A stretch of 64,000 bases of DNA, taken from assembly GCA_012861695.1 (NCBI GenBank), contig JAAOOA010000624.1:167501-231500 (forward strand), in the 5' to 3' direction. Under the pieces are notes generated by a model that saw only the letters and a program-made list of their open reading frames with translations, did not search any database and was not told the DNA's origin. Source of the DNA: Trematomus loennbergii (lineage: Eukaryota > Chordata > Actinopteri > Perciformes > Nototheniidae). Positions 1 through 9,837 of the stretch are shown piece after piece. Position numbers and translations under genes: made by a program. Numbering within the stretch: the stretch's first letter is position 1; each line of letters starts with the position of its first letter.

Positions 1-584
1 GAGCCCCTCAGCAGCAGCAGCAGCAGCAGCAGGTGATCCATGTCCCGTAGAGATAGATATATACTTTATAGATATACTTTATTATGTTGGGAAATAGTTA
101 GGTAGAGCGTCTCTCTTCCGTCTCTCTGAACATCTCACATGCGGTCGTTTCTTTATATCTGCTCACAGGAAGAGGTGCAGCTTCTCTGGAACAATATCTG
201 AGGGTCCCATCACGCCTCTCTGCCCCTCCCCACTCACACAGCGTTTGTGACATTTGAAGGGAAGTTATTGTCCTGTGCCTGAGTCTTTAACAGCAGTCTT
301 ACAAACACGTATTTAAATTACATTAAAACAGGAGAACAAATGTGCAAAATCTCAAACACATATTTATACAATACAAGCTGCATTTTATTTCACTGTTCAG
401 CATTTCACTTTACATTCTATCTTTAGATCATCTTATTCTATTTCACTTGTATACAGTTCACTTCTCCTGCATGACTTGCACATTAGTCATTAGGTCATAA
501 CTACACTGTAGCTGTGCACATATTCATATTCATATAAAGACCGTTTATATATATAAACGTATATAAGCTTAGACTATAAGAGAG
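1..584. other. Intergenic, no gene seen
   Basis: Holds a short CAG trinucleotide run near 10-32 and otherwise AT-rich DNA with no credible coding frame or RNA gene. It leads into the 67-bp minisatellite. Confidence 0.6.
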
Positions 585-1257
585 ACTTGCTGTTGCTTTC
601 AAAGCTACAGTAACTCACAGTCAGACTCTCCTCTGATGAGCGGAGAGAGAGACTTGCTGTTGCTTTCAAAGCTACAGTAACTCACAGTCAGACTCTCCTC
701 TGATGAGCGGAGAGAGAGACTTCTGTTGCTTTCAAAGCTACAGTAACTCACAGTCAGACTCTCCTCTGATGAGCGGAGAGAGAGACTGCTGTTGCTTTCA
801 AAGCTACAGTAACTCACAGTCAGACTCTCCTCTGATGAGCGGAGAGAGAGACTTGCTGTTGCTTTCAAAGCTACAGTAACTCACAGTCAGACTCTCCTCT
901 GATGAGCGGAGAGAGAGACTTGCTGTTGCTTTCAAAGCTACAGTAACTCACAGTCAGACTCTCCTCTGATGAGCGGAGAGAGAGACTTCTGTTGCTTTCA
1001 AAGCTACAGTAACTCACAGTCAGACTCTCCTCTGATGAGCGGAGAGAGAGACTTGCTGTTGCTTTCAAAGCTACAGTAACTCACAGTCAGACTCTCCTCT
1101 GATGAGCGGAGAGAGAGACTTGCTGTTGCTTTCAAAGCTACAGTAACTCACAGTCAGACTCTCCTCTGATGAGCGGAGAGAGAGACTCTCTGTTGCTTTC
1201 AAAGCTACAGTAACTCACAGTCAGACTCTCCTCTGATGAGCGGAGAGAGAGACTCTC
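585..1257. repeat. Minisatellite, 67-bp unit, about 10 copies
   Basis: The unit runs from one ACTTGCTGTTGC to the next, with starts at about 585, 652, 719, 851, 918 and onward, and ends with CTGATGAGCGGAGAGAGAG. Copies are almost identical; a few lose two bases at ACTTCTG. Long minus-strand open frames across it are a by-product of the repeat and have no family resemblance. There is no spacer diversity, so it is not CRISPR-like. Confidence 0.95.
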
Positions 1258-1852
1258 TGGGAATGTGGAGAGGGGTTTTAAATCCTTAGAAATACAGAAG
1301 AACTCAAACGTGTTCAGCTCAATGTGGTTTGTTGTTACGTTCAATCGGCCCCGGTGTGTGAAGGCCTCTAAAGAGTCTCTGTCCCTGCCTGTGTTGAACA
1401 GTCCATTAAATATTAAAGTATATAATACTGTCTTTAACTTCTCTGAACTGCAGTTCTGAGAAACTCATCATGAAGATGCTGATGGTTACCGAAACTGTTG
1501 GTTTCCTGTTTACATGACACCTAGCGAACTATCAGATTAAGATCAGCGCCCCGTTGTTATTTGTGGTTGATGTGTGAACAAATGTCCTGACTGAGCACAC
1601 GCACCTGTAGCCTGGGCTGCTGTGCTCTCAGTGTTCTGTCTTCCTGTTCCTGCCTGTTGGCGTCAGCTGATAGAGGGGTTATGGTTCTATCTTGTTCTGC
1701 ACAATGTTGATTATTCTCTCTGAACTAGCTAAACACATGGGTCTGTGGGAGAGCTCTTCAGAATTGATTGTGGCATCAGCCGTGTGGTCAAACTGTGACC
1801 CGTGACATGTCTTGTGAATTCTCCGGCCGAAGCTCCAAATAAACCGTCAGTG
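1258..1852. other. Unique DNA between two minisatellites
   Basis: No gene seen. About 35 bp near 1373-1410 (GTCCCTGCCTGTGTTGAAC) recur at about 3553-3590 just before a LINE tail, so at least part of it belongs to a dispersed repeat. Confidence 0.5.
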
Positions 1853-2330
1853 TTTCCATCAAAGCTCCAGCTCTCCTCGTGTCTCTCTGAGTCCTGACTC
1901 CATCAAAGCTCCAGCTCTCCTCGTGTCTCTCTGAGTCCTGACTCCATCAAAGCTCCAGCTCTCCTCGTGTCTCTCTGAGTCCTGACTCCATCAAAGCTCC
2001 AGCTCTCCTCGTGTCTCTCTGAGTCCTGACTCCATCAAAGCTCCAGCTCTCCTCGTGTCTCTCTGAGTCCTGACTCCATCAAAGCTCCAGCTCTCCTCGT
2101 GTCTCTCTGAGTCCTGACTCCATCAAAGCTCCAGCTCTCCTCGTGTCTCTCTGAGTCCTGACTCCATCAAAGCTCCAGCTCTCCTCGTGTCTCTCTGAGT
2201 CCTGACTCCATCAAAGCTCCAGCTCTCCTCGTGTCTCTCTGAGTCCTGACTCCATCAAAGCTCCAGCTCTCCTCGTGTCTCTCTGAGTCCTGACTCCATC
2301 AAAGCTCCAGCTCTCCTCGTGTCTCTCTTT
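1853..2330. repeat. Minisatellite, 44-bp unit, about 11 copies
   Basis: The unit contains CATCAAAGCTCCAGCTCTCC and GTCTCTCTGAGTCCTGACTC. The array breaks off at GTGTCTCTCT where a 1.1-kb DNA element starts. The next bases of the unit, GAGTCCTGACTC, are found again directly after that element at about 3447. Confidence 0.95.
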
Positions 2331-3443
2331 TGCGGCTTTCACACCAGCGCTTTTCCCTTTCTAGCTCCTAGCTAGAGCTTTTCAGCTCCCGCTCTGTTCA
2401 CACCGCCCAGCTGCCGCTGCTGCGTCATGACGTCACCGTTTACATCGCTGATTTTCTCCCAAACGGAGCTCACAACAACAACAACAACAACAACAACGGG
2501 GGGGGACTGCGTCGGGTCGATGATCGTGTTGCTTTTAATCATACGAAGCCAGATTAAATTAAATAACGACTTCTCCAACCTTATACTTTTCTCCAGAGTG
2601 CCGTGGTTCATTGTTTATTAATATGTTTCATTTAGCGACCGCTGCAGTGCTGGCTGCTCTTCCACGGAGTTAATTCTCCCGTTAGCTCCGGGTTAGCTCA
2701 CACGGCTCTAAAGTATTCACTGTCTGACTGTCACAAGCAGCTGATACATATCCCCAGTTCCCCTTCAGTGGATGTGTGTCAGTCTGAATTGACGCTGTTG
2801 GCATCACAACGCTGTTATGAAAGTTTCTCTGGTATAACATGGGTGATGTTAGCATAGCAACCGAAGCTAAACTGACTACTTGCCAAGCAGTTTTCTACAG
2901 GCACTTTTTACCGGCGTATTTTTCATTTGATTCTACTTGTGATAGTCGGACATGACAACCTGTGCAGCCCATGTATTGATTCCATCCGATAGCTGCTATA
3001 ATAACAAACAAAACGTCTGCCTGCTCTCCACAATGATCAATAACAGTGATGGTCAAAGTAAGGTACAAATAAACAGAATCACACGAAGCCTGGATAGTGT
3101 TGCCTGACTTTATAAAGTGTTTTTTTATATAAGTGTGTGGTTGCCTTCTAGTCACTTTGCTCAGCGCTACTGCTTGTAGGCAGGCATGACGAGACTCTTC
3201 AGTCGACCCATGTTCAGGGGAGGTGGGTTTAGTTTCCTGCAGGCCTCGACGTAAGAGAGACGTAAGCGACGCCGCGTCATAGCTCCGAAGCTCTTGCCTC
3301 TAGACCGACAATTTTTTGGAGCTGGAAGTGAACCGCATTCCAGAGCTATGACGCGGCGCCGATGCGGTGTGAACAGGAAAAACGGCGCTTTTTCAGCTCC
3401 AGCTCCGAGCCGGAGCTGAAAAAGCGCCGGTGTGAAAGGGGCA
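2331..3443. mobile_element. Non-autonomous DNA transposon (large MITE), copy 1
   Basis: About 1.1 kb with imperfect terminal inverted repeats: the left end begins TGCGGCTTTCACACC and the right end is GGTGTGAAAGGGGCA. Internal subterminal palindromes are rich in AGCTCC/GGAGCT. Near-identical copies lie at 47212-48351 and 52249-53389, where 3-bp TCA duplications are visible. No transposase frame is present. A 3-bp duplication fits PIF/Harbinger better than hAT, but the superfamily is inferred. In this copy the flanks are minisatellite, and the exact duplication (TTT versus TAA) is not clean. Confidence 0.8.
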
Positions 3444-3491
3444 TAAGAGTCCTGACTCACCATTGCATCAGAAGTTTCCCCCACTATATTC

Positions 3492-3494
<3 letters not shown>

Positions 3495-3549
<55 letters not shown>
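3495..3549. repeat. (TG)n microsatellite
   Basis: An uninterrupted TG dinucleotide run of about 54 bp. Open frames through it are artefacts. Confidence 0.97.
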
Positions 3550-3550
<1 letters not shown>

Positions 3551-3589
3551 AGTCTCTCTGTCCCTGCCTGTGTTGAACGGGTCCATTAT

Positions 3590-3960
3590 AATGGACTGAT
3601 AATTCTGCTGCTCTGTACAAGAAGGGACAGAGCAGACTCTTTCTGCTGAGGACACAGGTCTTTCGGGGTGCAGGGGCTCTCCTTCAGACTTTTTATGACT
3701 CTGTTGTGGCATCAGCCATTTTCTATGTTGTGTCTGCTGGGGCAGCATCTCAGCTGCTGACAGGAAGAGACTGAACAGACTGGCAAGGAAGCGACAGGCT
3801 GCTGCACCCCCGCTGTCTCACGGAGAGATACCGCAGGTCCTTCCTTCCTGCAGCGGTGAGACTATACAACCAACACAGCCTCTATACAACCAGCACAGCC
3901 TCTATACAACCAGCTTCTAGTACAGGATGTGTATTTTGTAAATTGTGTAACTTTTATTTT
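3590..3960 (+). mobile_element. LINE 3' remnant (reverse transcriptase C-terminal end)
   Basis: The plus-strand conceptual translation contains GQSRLFLLRTQVFRGAG, then QTFYDSVVASAIFY and ERYRRSFLPAAVRLYN. These are familiar C-terminal landmarks of fish CR1/L2-type LINE polyproteins. The frame is broken by stops and it is followed by an AT-rich tail. Clade assignment is from memory of the family and is not certain. Confidence 0.7.
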
Positions 3961-4375
3961 TATTTTGTATTGTATTTTTTATTATGTCATAACTGTTTTT
4001 TTAAGTTAGTACTTTGTAATGCATGTAACAAATTACATTAAGCTGTTTGTGGCTCTCTTTCTGATGTGGCCTGCCGACATGGCCACTGTCTACAGATCAT
4101 ACATCAGAGCCCTCGATTGGTCTCTGTGTGTCACTCAAGCTCAGGATAACCTCAGCTCAGTGAGGTTAAGGACTCTCTGAGTGTTTAGATAGTTAACTTA
4201 GTCTAAGTTCTCAGTGGGTCTCAAACGGTTTGGTCACCATTTATGTAAACACATATTTCCATTTGAGGGGGGAGTGATTAGTCAAATATGCATGAATAAA
4301 ATAATAAAAGTTAACTAGGTGAAAAAAGGTAACTTTTTAAAACTTGTTGAGAGCTAAAACTAGTCTTTGCTACTG
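3961..4375. other. Non-coding, AT-rich
   Basis: No gene seen. From about 4262 (GGGGGGAGTGATTAG) it enters a dispersed repeat also found at 18967-19195. Confidence 0.5.
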
Positions 4376-4760
4376 CCTCAAAGAGGAGGGAGGGAGGAGA
4401 GGAGGGAGAGGAGGGAGAGGGGGGAGACAGGAGAGGAGGGAGAGGAGGGAGAGGAGGAGAGGAGGGAGACAGGAGAGGAGGGAGAGGAGGGAGAGGGGGA
4501 GACAGGAGAGGCTGGTTCAGGAGCCCAGACACACTCACAACTATAAATGAACCAAACATAAATAAATAAACAAGTTTCAGTGTGTTTCATATTGGAAATG
4601 GGATGTTATTGGTTATGGCCATGATTCTATGATTATTGAAATGTATACAGTTCTGTTTCATATGGATGTTCCCATAGATCTAGTCTCTTTATTTGCCCCT
4701 CAAAGTGCACCAGATTGATGCATTTAACTCCAACATTTAAAAAAAGTCTTACGGGGGAGC
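4262..4760. repeat. Dispersed repeat shared with 18967-19195
   Basis: Matching blocks are GGGGAGTGATTAGT plus AAATATGCAT, GCTAACTAGGT or TTAACTAGGT, GTTATTGGTT, GTATACAG and CAAAGTGCACCAGATTGATG, in the same order and orientation in both places. This copy is interrupted by the purine tract at 4376-4512. The family is not recognised; it is probably a short non-autonomous element. Confidence 0.6.
4376..4512. repeat. Polypurine minisatellite (GGGAGAGGA)n
   Basis: An almost pure AG-strand tract with imperfect 9- to 12-bp periodicity and occasional GACAG breaks. Long homopurine mirror-like runs such as this can form triplex DNA. Confidence 0.9.
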
Positions 4761-5188
4761 ATGCCCCGGACCCCCCTAGAGGATTTGAGGTCCACCCCAC
4801 TTAAGATCACATGGACAGGTTCCTAAACACATTTACAATTTTTTTTAAATAGTAACCCATGTCCATATGTTTATTTGTGGGTAGTAGATTTAAACTATAG
4901 GGCTATACTACGGGCCCTGCCTGTACCTGCTCGCTCTGCCATCGCGTGAAGGGTCTGCTAACAAGCGCCCAACAGAAAGGTTCATGTTCATGTTGTTGTC
5001 GTCACAAACGTCACAAGTGCAACAATACCCCCCCCCCCCCCGCTACCATAAAAAAATGTCATCTGTGGAAGCTGTGGCGCTGTAAAAAGCACGACCAATC
5101 ATTTTAGCCGGCCCGGCTAAAATAACTGGATGGCCTACCTGCCTGTCAGCCTTCCATCTGTGCACAAACTTATCTCGTGCCCTCATTG
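4761..5188. other. Non-coding; right part is the left half of the repeat that the 14.9-kb element entered
   Basis: Contains a C13 homopolymer near 5029-5041 and no gene. The segment from about 5090 to 5194 ends CCTCATTGGTCATG. Its apparent continuation (TGCGCGTTCGTGTG) is found at 20064, past the inserted element, so these are the two halves of a single pre-insertion sequence. Confidence 0.55.
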
Positions 5189-5194
5189 GTCATG
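5189..5194. repeat. Target-site duplication, left copy
   Basis: GTCATG directly precedes the AGTAGTATT terminus. The identical hexamer follows the other terminus at 20058-20063. A 6-bp duplication is the known integration signature of Maverick/Polinton elements. Confidence 0.9.
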
Positions 5195-5700
5195 AGTAGT
5201 ATTACAAATGCGGTTTCAATCACATTAGTATGCATAAAAAGTGACAGGTCACACCTGCCTCATCAGTACTACTACTTATGCTAATGAGCCCTTTGATATG
5301 CTAATGAGCCCCTTTGTTCGAGGTGTTATCACATGTAGGTGTGACATTCCCATTGTAGTAGATCCTTTGTTGTGTAATCTAATTAGCCTTTGATGTCTGA
5401 TCCCTTTGTTGTCTATCCTTTGATGTGAGGGGTGAGGTGTTTGTGACATGTAGGTGTGATATCCCTTGTTGTAGTAGATCCTTTGTTGTATAATCTAATT
5501 AGCCTTTGATGTCTGCCCCTTTGTTGTCTAATCTAATTACCCTTTGATGTCTGTCCTTTGATGTAAGGTGGGAGGTGTTATAACATGTAGGTGTGATATT
5601 CTCCCTTGTAGTAGATCCTTTGATGTCAATCTAATTAGCCCTTTGATGTATGTCCTTTGATCAGTGTTTGTAATTAGTGTTAAGGTAGCTCTTTGAAGTT
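5195..5700. repeat. Left terminal region with internal repeats
   Basis: After the terminus come three imperfect units of about 116-136 bp, marked by ACATGTAGGTGTGA at about 5332, 5448 and 5584. They are dense in CTTTGATGT, CTTTGTTGT and CTAATTAG words. The inverted counterpart is 19490-20057. No coding frame is evident; this is probably the terminal replication/regulatory region. Confidence 0.75.
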
Positions 5701-5862
5701 GTGTGAGACTGTCTCGCACCCCGTCCTCCTCTCACCTCTTCCCCCCTTCCTTTTGCTGTGATGTCAGAAGATAGAGGTGGAGGGTGGAGTTAGATGGAAA
5801 ATAAATCCGTGCAAACTAGATAAAAAAGCCACTCACCAAGTCACCTAAACTTCAAAACGAAA

Positions 5863-6153
5863 ATGGCAAAGAGACGCATCGATATGGGTTTAATCAGCGA
5901 GACGCCTGTGACAACTTACCGCCATCCGTCGGGAGCTCCAGTCAAGAAACGGATGCAGTATCTGTGCCGGGTTCAGACCCTCCGTCGGAGGCTCTTCATG
6001 AAAAATGGAGTCTGGATGTGTGAGACTGTCTCCCTCACACCCCCTCACACCCCTCCCCTCCCCCCCCCCTGCCCGTCACTCCTGATGTGGCTATCAGCCA
6101 TTAATTTTCACTCACCAAGTCACCTACAACGTTTATTGTCCTCTCTAAATTAG
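5863..6153 (+). CDS. Small basic protein of unknown function (left arm)
   Basis: A 96-codon frame starting ATG at 5863, in the left arm about 670 bp from the terminus. The first 57 residues (MAKRRIDMGLISETPV onward, rich in R and K, with YLCRVQTLRRRLF) are shared exactly with the right-arm copy at 19190-19378; the C-terminal part differs because the right arm is replaced just beyond. The start follows an AT-rich stretch with ATAAAAAAG at about 5820, which could be a TATA-like element. Preservation of the frame in both arms is the only evidence for coding. The product is not recognised; a basic DNA-binding protein would fit its composition. Confidence 0.45.
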   Translation: MAKRRIDMGLISETPVTTYRHPSGAPVKKRMQYLCRVQTLRRRLFMKNGVWMCETVSLTPPHTPPLPPPCPSLLMWLSAINFHSPSHLQRLLSSLN

Positions 6154-7110
6154 ATTAGTTTTAATATGATTTGTGTTAACTATGGATGTGCTCTTAAGTT
6201 GTAGGGCTTGTGAACTAATGTTTAATTATTTTACTAACTACAACAAAGTCTCTTTGAGAGGAAAATAATAATTTAAAGATCTTAATGACCCCCCTGATCT
6301 TGTCTTTTATTGTTTAATTACTTCACAAACTATTAATGAATCCCTATATGAAGTTACATGAGGCTACATTTACTGGTGTTGAGCCCTGGATGATGAAAAT
6401 AATCTAAGTGTCATGTTAGGGGGACATTACGGAACTCAGGAGCCCGCCCTTGGAGGCTTGGAGAGCGGATAAAGAGAGCTGTATTTACTGGTGTTGAGCC
6501 CTGGATGATGTAAATAGTCCAAATGCCATGGTAGGGGGCATTACGGAACTCAGGAGTCCGCCCTTTGAGGCGTTGTTAACATTAATGCTTTTGTTTTTGT
6601 TACTAAGATACTTTTTAGATACACTTTTGAAGTGAGCAACACTTTACAACTGGTAGAAAGTTAAGTACTTTGTATGGAATTGGGTTTTCTTTAGAGCTGT
6701 TTTCAGTGAGACAATGCAGTTTCTGATAATTTTAAGTTTCAAGTTTCAAGGCTTTATGGCATATGCCCATTAGCTACAGTGTAGATATGTCAATGAAAAA
6801 CATAGGTCACAGGCTCCTCCAACAGTGCAACATATATATATATATAGAGCACATAAAACAGATAAAATACTGCAATTTGTGCGTAATTCTCTCACAAAGG
6901 AACTGTAAGATACACGTTTATGTATGGAAAACTTTATAACTTGGTAAAATATTCATTCATTTGTAATGAATTACTTGACTAACATTACTTTTTTTAAATA
7001 TATGTTTTTAGATGCTTTACTTTTGATTTCTTTCATGTTATTTTAACACAACATTACTTTTTTCATATTTTTCAACATACTGTGATATTTTTTTTCTCTC
7101 CATTATATTT
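6154..7110. other. Intergenic region of the left arm with dispersed short repeats
   Basis: No gene seen. Two similar 90-bp blocks at about 6360-6470 and 6480-6570 share GGTGTTGAGCCCTGGATGATG and CATTACGGAACTCAGGAG. A short retroposon-like tail at 6735-6845 has AAGTTTCAAGTTTCAAGGC and GGCATATGCCCATTAGC. Degenerate copies of the GATACACTTTTGAA/ACAACTGGTAGAAAG motif, repeated at 9240-9740, also occur. Confidence 0.55.
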
Positions 7111-7211
7111 TTGAATATACAGTGATTTTTATCAAAATACAACATGCAACTATTACATTATACAATATTACGACTTTTTGCGATATTTTCAACACAATAT
7201 ACTTTTTTGTA

Positions 7212-7382
7212 GGGCTTCAGGATATTTGGCATGTCATGCATAAAACCGGTGTCATCTTTCCTGAAACTGACGTGCTGTCCGTTTTACAAACAAGTTATCT
7301 TTCTGCTTCTTCACCCTCTGAATTTTCCTCCCCCGTCCCTCTTCCTTCAGCCATCACAACAACAATCAAGTCAGATCTGTGA
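7212..7382 (+). CDS. Candidate 3' exon, product unknown (left arm)
   Basis: A frame of about 56 codons beginning right after a good splice acceptor (TATACTTTTTTGTAG, at about 7198-7212) and ending TGA at 7382. It reads LQDIWHVMHKTGVIFPET and a serine/proline-rich tail. The right-arm copy (17401-17571) keeps the frame and differs by an in-frame 3-base loss near the end (IKSDL versus MSDL), which favours a coding past. An upstream extension in the same frame to 7122 is AT-rich and less convincing. No family recognised. Confidence 0.35.
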   Translation, partial: GLQDIWHVMHKTGVIFPETDVLSVLQTSYLSASSPSEFSSPVPLPSAITTTIKSDL

Positions 7383-7552
7383 AATTAAACACCTCTTCCC
7401 AAAGCGTGACTTCCCTATTGAGGGAGTGGGGCAGTAGGGCCTAACCCGATTGGCCAAATATACTAACATGCAGAACGTATGGTATGTTTGAAAAAAGACT
7501 AACCATCTATCCAGTTCAAGCTGTCTTTAAGATGTGACATTGCGCTCTGACT

Positions 7553-7800
7553 TTTTCCCCGTAAAATCATGACAAACTATTACTTATTCTTAAATTTGAC
7601 CTCTTGCTGCTTGGTTGAAAATGATAGATGAAAAATAACTTTTTAAAAAGAGTCAAACAGCGAGGGACATTATACGGGTGAAAGAAACTCTCATTTCTAC
7701 AGATGACTCCCCCACTCAACGCAATAAGTCCCACCCCAATCAGCAAATCATCCAAAACTAAGGACCCCACTAAGACGACCGTTGAAAACTAGCCATGGAT
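7553..7800 (+). promoter_or_regulatory. Duplicated upstream/leader block, copy 1
   Basis: About 240 bp repeated directly at 9838-10078. Shared landmarks are CTTTTTCC...GTAAAATC, TGACAAACTATTACTTATTC, CTCTTGCTGCTTGG, ATGATAGATGAAAAA, GATGACTCCCCCACTCAACG and GTTGAAAACTAGCCA. It ends in a short proline/serine/lysine-rich leader frame starting ATGACTCCCCCA, then AGGGATCTGAGAAAA or ATGGATCTGAGAAAA. Its place before two different genes suggests a duplicated promoter with a shared 5' leader (inference). Confidence 0.5.
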
Positions 7801-8234
7801 CTGAGAAAAACCAAGTCTGATGTAGCCTACCCTTATTATCACCAGGATAACGGATATGGGCTTAATGACTGGATGTTACAAAGTAAGGGAGAGGATGTTC
7901 CCGAAGAAGAGCTTCCTCTATATCATATCCATGTAAGGTCTTTAGGACAAAAGAGGACTATGATAAAATGACATATGAAGAATATCTTTCTTTAAAAGAT
8001 GGTATTATAGATAACCTTTATAGAAACAATATATCTCATACTACTCGCCAAGATCGCAAACGACAATTAGCAGAAAAGAAAAGCAAAAGTAAAGAAAACC
8101 GAAGAAAAAGAAAAAGCAAAATGAAAAGGAGAAGAAAAATGAAAAGCAAACGCAGAATGCGAATGAAAAGAAAAGGGACAATAGGACGGAAAAATACAAA
8201 AAGAAGGAAGGTGAAAGAAAAAGGAACAAAGTGA
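7795..8234 (+). pseudogene. Acidic N-terminal plus Lys/Arg-rich protein, frameshifted (left arm)
   Basis: Begins ATGGATCTGAGAAAAACC at 7795. The first part (MDLRKTKSDVAYPYYHQDNG) is followed by a strongly basic KRK-rich stretch at about 8050-8230. In this arm a base is missing in a C run near 7917, shifting the frame; the right arm keeps that base but has its own one-base loss further on. The basic tract runs directly into the 220-aa frame at 8231, and the arms differ by one A near 8217. The original gene was therefore probably one long frame covering this feature and the next. The KRK tract looks like a nuclear or nucleic-acid-binding region. Product unknown. Confidence 0.5.
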
Positions 8235-8893
8235 AGAAATTTCAACTAACTATAGAGGATGCTGATAGTGTTGTAGAGCCATTACCGGATCATAATAATC
8301 TTATAGATCATCTACCGCTAACCGACTGCTGCGAATGTGTTGAACAAATACCAAAAGCAATGGCAGAGCTTTGCTTCAATATAATGAGAGAAAAAGCACG
8401 ATACTATGGAATTGCCCAAATTGGCGACAGTGCCAGAACATGTATTAAAAGACTGTTGGAGGATCTCTATTCTAGTATCGGTTGTCATTACAGCGAAGGA
8501 TATGCCAAAACGTGTGATGACATAGACAAAGCTTTTGAAGACAATTATATGGTACCCGTCCTTACAGCTAAACAAATCCTATGCCAGGTATTCAACAGAC
8601 CACAAGAAGCACAAGAAGCCCCAGAAAGGATTACATTCAGAGCTAATAATGGTGAAACCGAAGAAGAAGCAAAGCAGATTATAATCATTGCGGGTGAAAG
8701 GATAGAGAATTTGCAAGTGATGTTAATGCACTTATCTGATATAAAAAATGCATTCATTTACTTCCAAGAGACCCCTAAACATCTACTTGGGCAATGTGAA
8801 TTGAACGATAAACCGATAACTGTAAATGAAACGCGGAGAGAAGCAGCAGTGCAAATCGTTAAGTCTATTACCTTGTATGCACTACGACATTAA
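8231..8893 (+). CDS. Unrecognised alpha-helical protein domain, 220 aa (left arm)
   Basis: The longest uninterrupted frame of the arm, ending TAA at 8893. The nominal start is GTG, and the frame appears to be the C-terminal part of a larger protein begun at 7795. It is rich in helix-forming residues and has scattered cysteines (DCCECVEQIP, YSSIGCHYSEG). The right-arm copy (15891-16574) is nearly identical, with one Ile-to-Val change (IIIIAG versus IIIVAG). No catalytic motif or known family is recognised. It is followed by AT-rich DNA and AATAAAAA at about 9057. Confidence 0.6.
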   Translation: MKKFQLTIEDADSVVEPLPDHNNLIDHLPLTDCCECVEQIPKAMAELCFNIMREKARYYGIAQIGDSARTCIKRLLEDLYSSIGCHYSEGYAKTCDDIDKAFEDNYMVPVLTAKQILCQVFNRPQEAQEAPERITFRANNGETEEEAKQIIIIAGERIENLQVMLMHLSDIKNAFIYFQETPKHLLGQCELNDKPITVNETRREAAVQIVKSITLYALRH

Positions 8894-9062
8894 CTTGGTC
8901 AAATGTAATATGTCTTTCTGAAAATGTGGCGAATGGTGTGTTTTTCAATTAAGCAACCATAACAAATGAAAATGTGTTTTATTTTTGCTTTCATATATAG
9001 TAATAGTATTAACTCCTTTGACTAGACTGTACTAAAATAAGACGTTTCACTGTTAAATAAAA

Positions 9063-9140
9063 ATGGAAGTAGAAAATCGAGATAATGATGAGGTTCGTTA
9101 TGTATCCAGTAACTATGAATACATACTGCAGGTATGTTGA
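9063..9140 (+). CDS. Short frame MEVENRDNDEV..., possible first exon (left arm)
   Basis: A 25-codon frame ending TGA. The coding text runs into CTGCAGGTATGT, a consensus-like splice donor, so it may be a first exon. In the right arm the same start gives a 45-codon frame (15584-15721) because a short stretch around the donor is different (TATGAACAGCAG there). The two arms therefore preserve two versions of this junction. Product unknown. Confidence 0.3.
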   Translation: MEVENRDNDEVRYVSSNYEYILQVC

Positions 9141-9837
9141 AAATGTTATTTAACCCTTTAACTCTAATAGACAAATCTAAAATAGCCTCTAGCTTATCTA
9201 TAAGTTTGTGATTTTAACACTTATTCACTGACACAAGGCAGATTTTGGCTCTTTTCTCATGTCAAGATACTTTTTGACACACTTTGAGGTATGCAAAACT
9301 TTTAAAAACACTTGTACAGTTAAATAATGTAGGTTTTCTCTGATATGTTAGTTATTTTCAGCTACCAAGATACTTTTTTGATACACTTTAATGTAGGAAC
9401 ATTTGGCAACTGGTAGAATGTCAATTATTTTGTAATAAAATGTATTTTCTTAAAGACTGTGACTCTAAAAGGGGAAGTTTTTTTTTCTTTTTCTCCCGTT
9501 GTCTTTCACTTACTTTTTGGATACAGTTTTATGTATGACAACTTTACAACTGGTAGAAAGTACTTTTTCTGAACAGATTTTCTTTAAGACTGTGACTCTT
9601 AAAGGTAAGGACAATCCAGTTTTATGGAAGTAACTTAAATTATTTGTTTTTTGTTTTTTCTCCTACAAAGATACTTATAGTTACACTTTAATGGATGCAA
9701 AACTTTATAACTTGGTAAAATATTCATTATTTTGTAATGACTTGAGTTTTCTTTTTTTCTTTTTCTTTTTCAACATACTATTGTACACAATGACTTTTCC
9801 ATATATATATATTTTTTTTTCAGACAAACTATACTTT
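9141..9837. repeat. Degenerate tandem repeats in the left-arm intergenic region
   Basis: Four to five units of about 100-120 bp, each with AAGATACTTTTTGA, ACACTTTAATG, AACTTTACAACTGGTAGAA and AAGACTGTGACTCTTAAAGG, centred at about 9270, 9380, 9540 and 9690. Related blocks lie at 6600-6720 and 6890-6970, and mirror copies at 15020-15560. No gene. Confidence 0.65.

Noticed and set aside
585..1257. Possible CRISPR-like array
   Set aside because: Units are contiguous 67-bp repeats with no unique spacers, in vertebrate DNA; it is a minisatellite. The other arrays (1853, 39165, 42610) were rejected for the same reason.
2372..3748. Open frames inside the 1.1-kb DNA element and its neighbours
   Set aside because: Not conserved as frames among the three copies and no transposase motif; shared conservation is at DNA level only.
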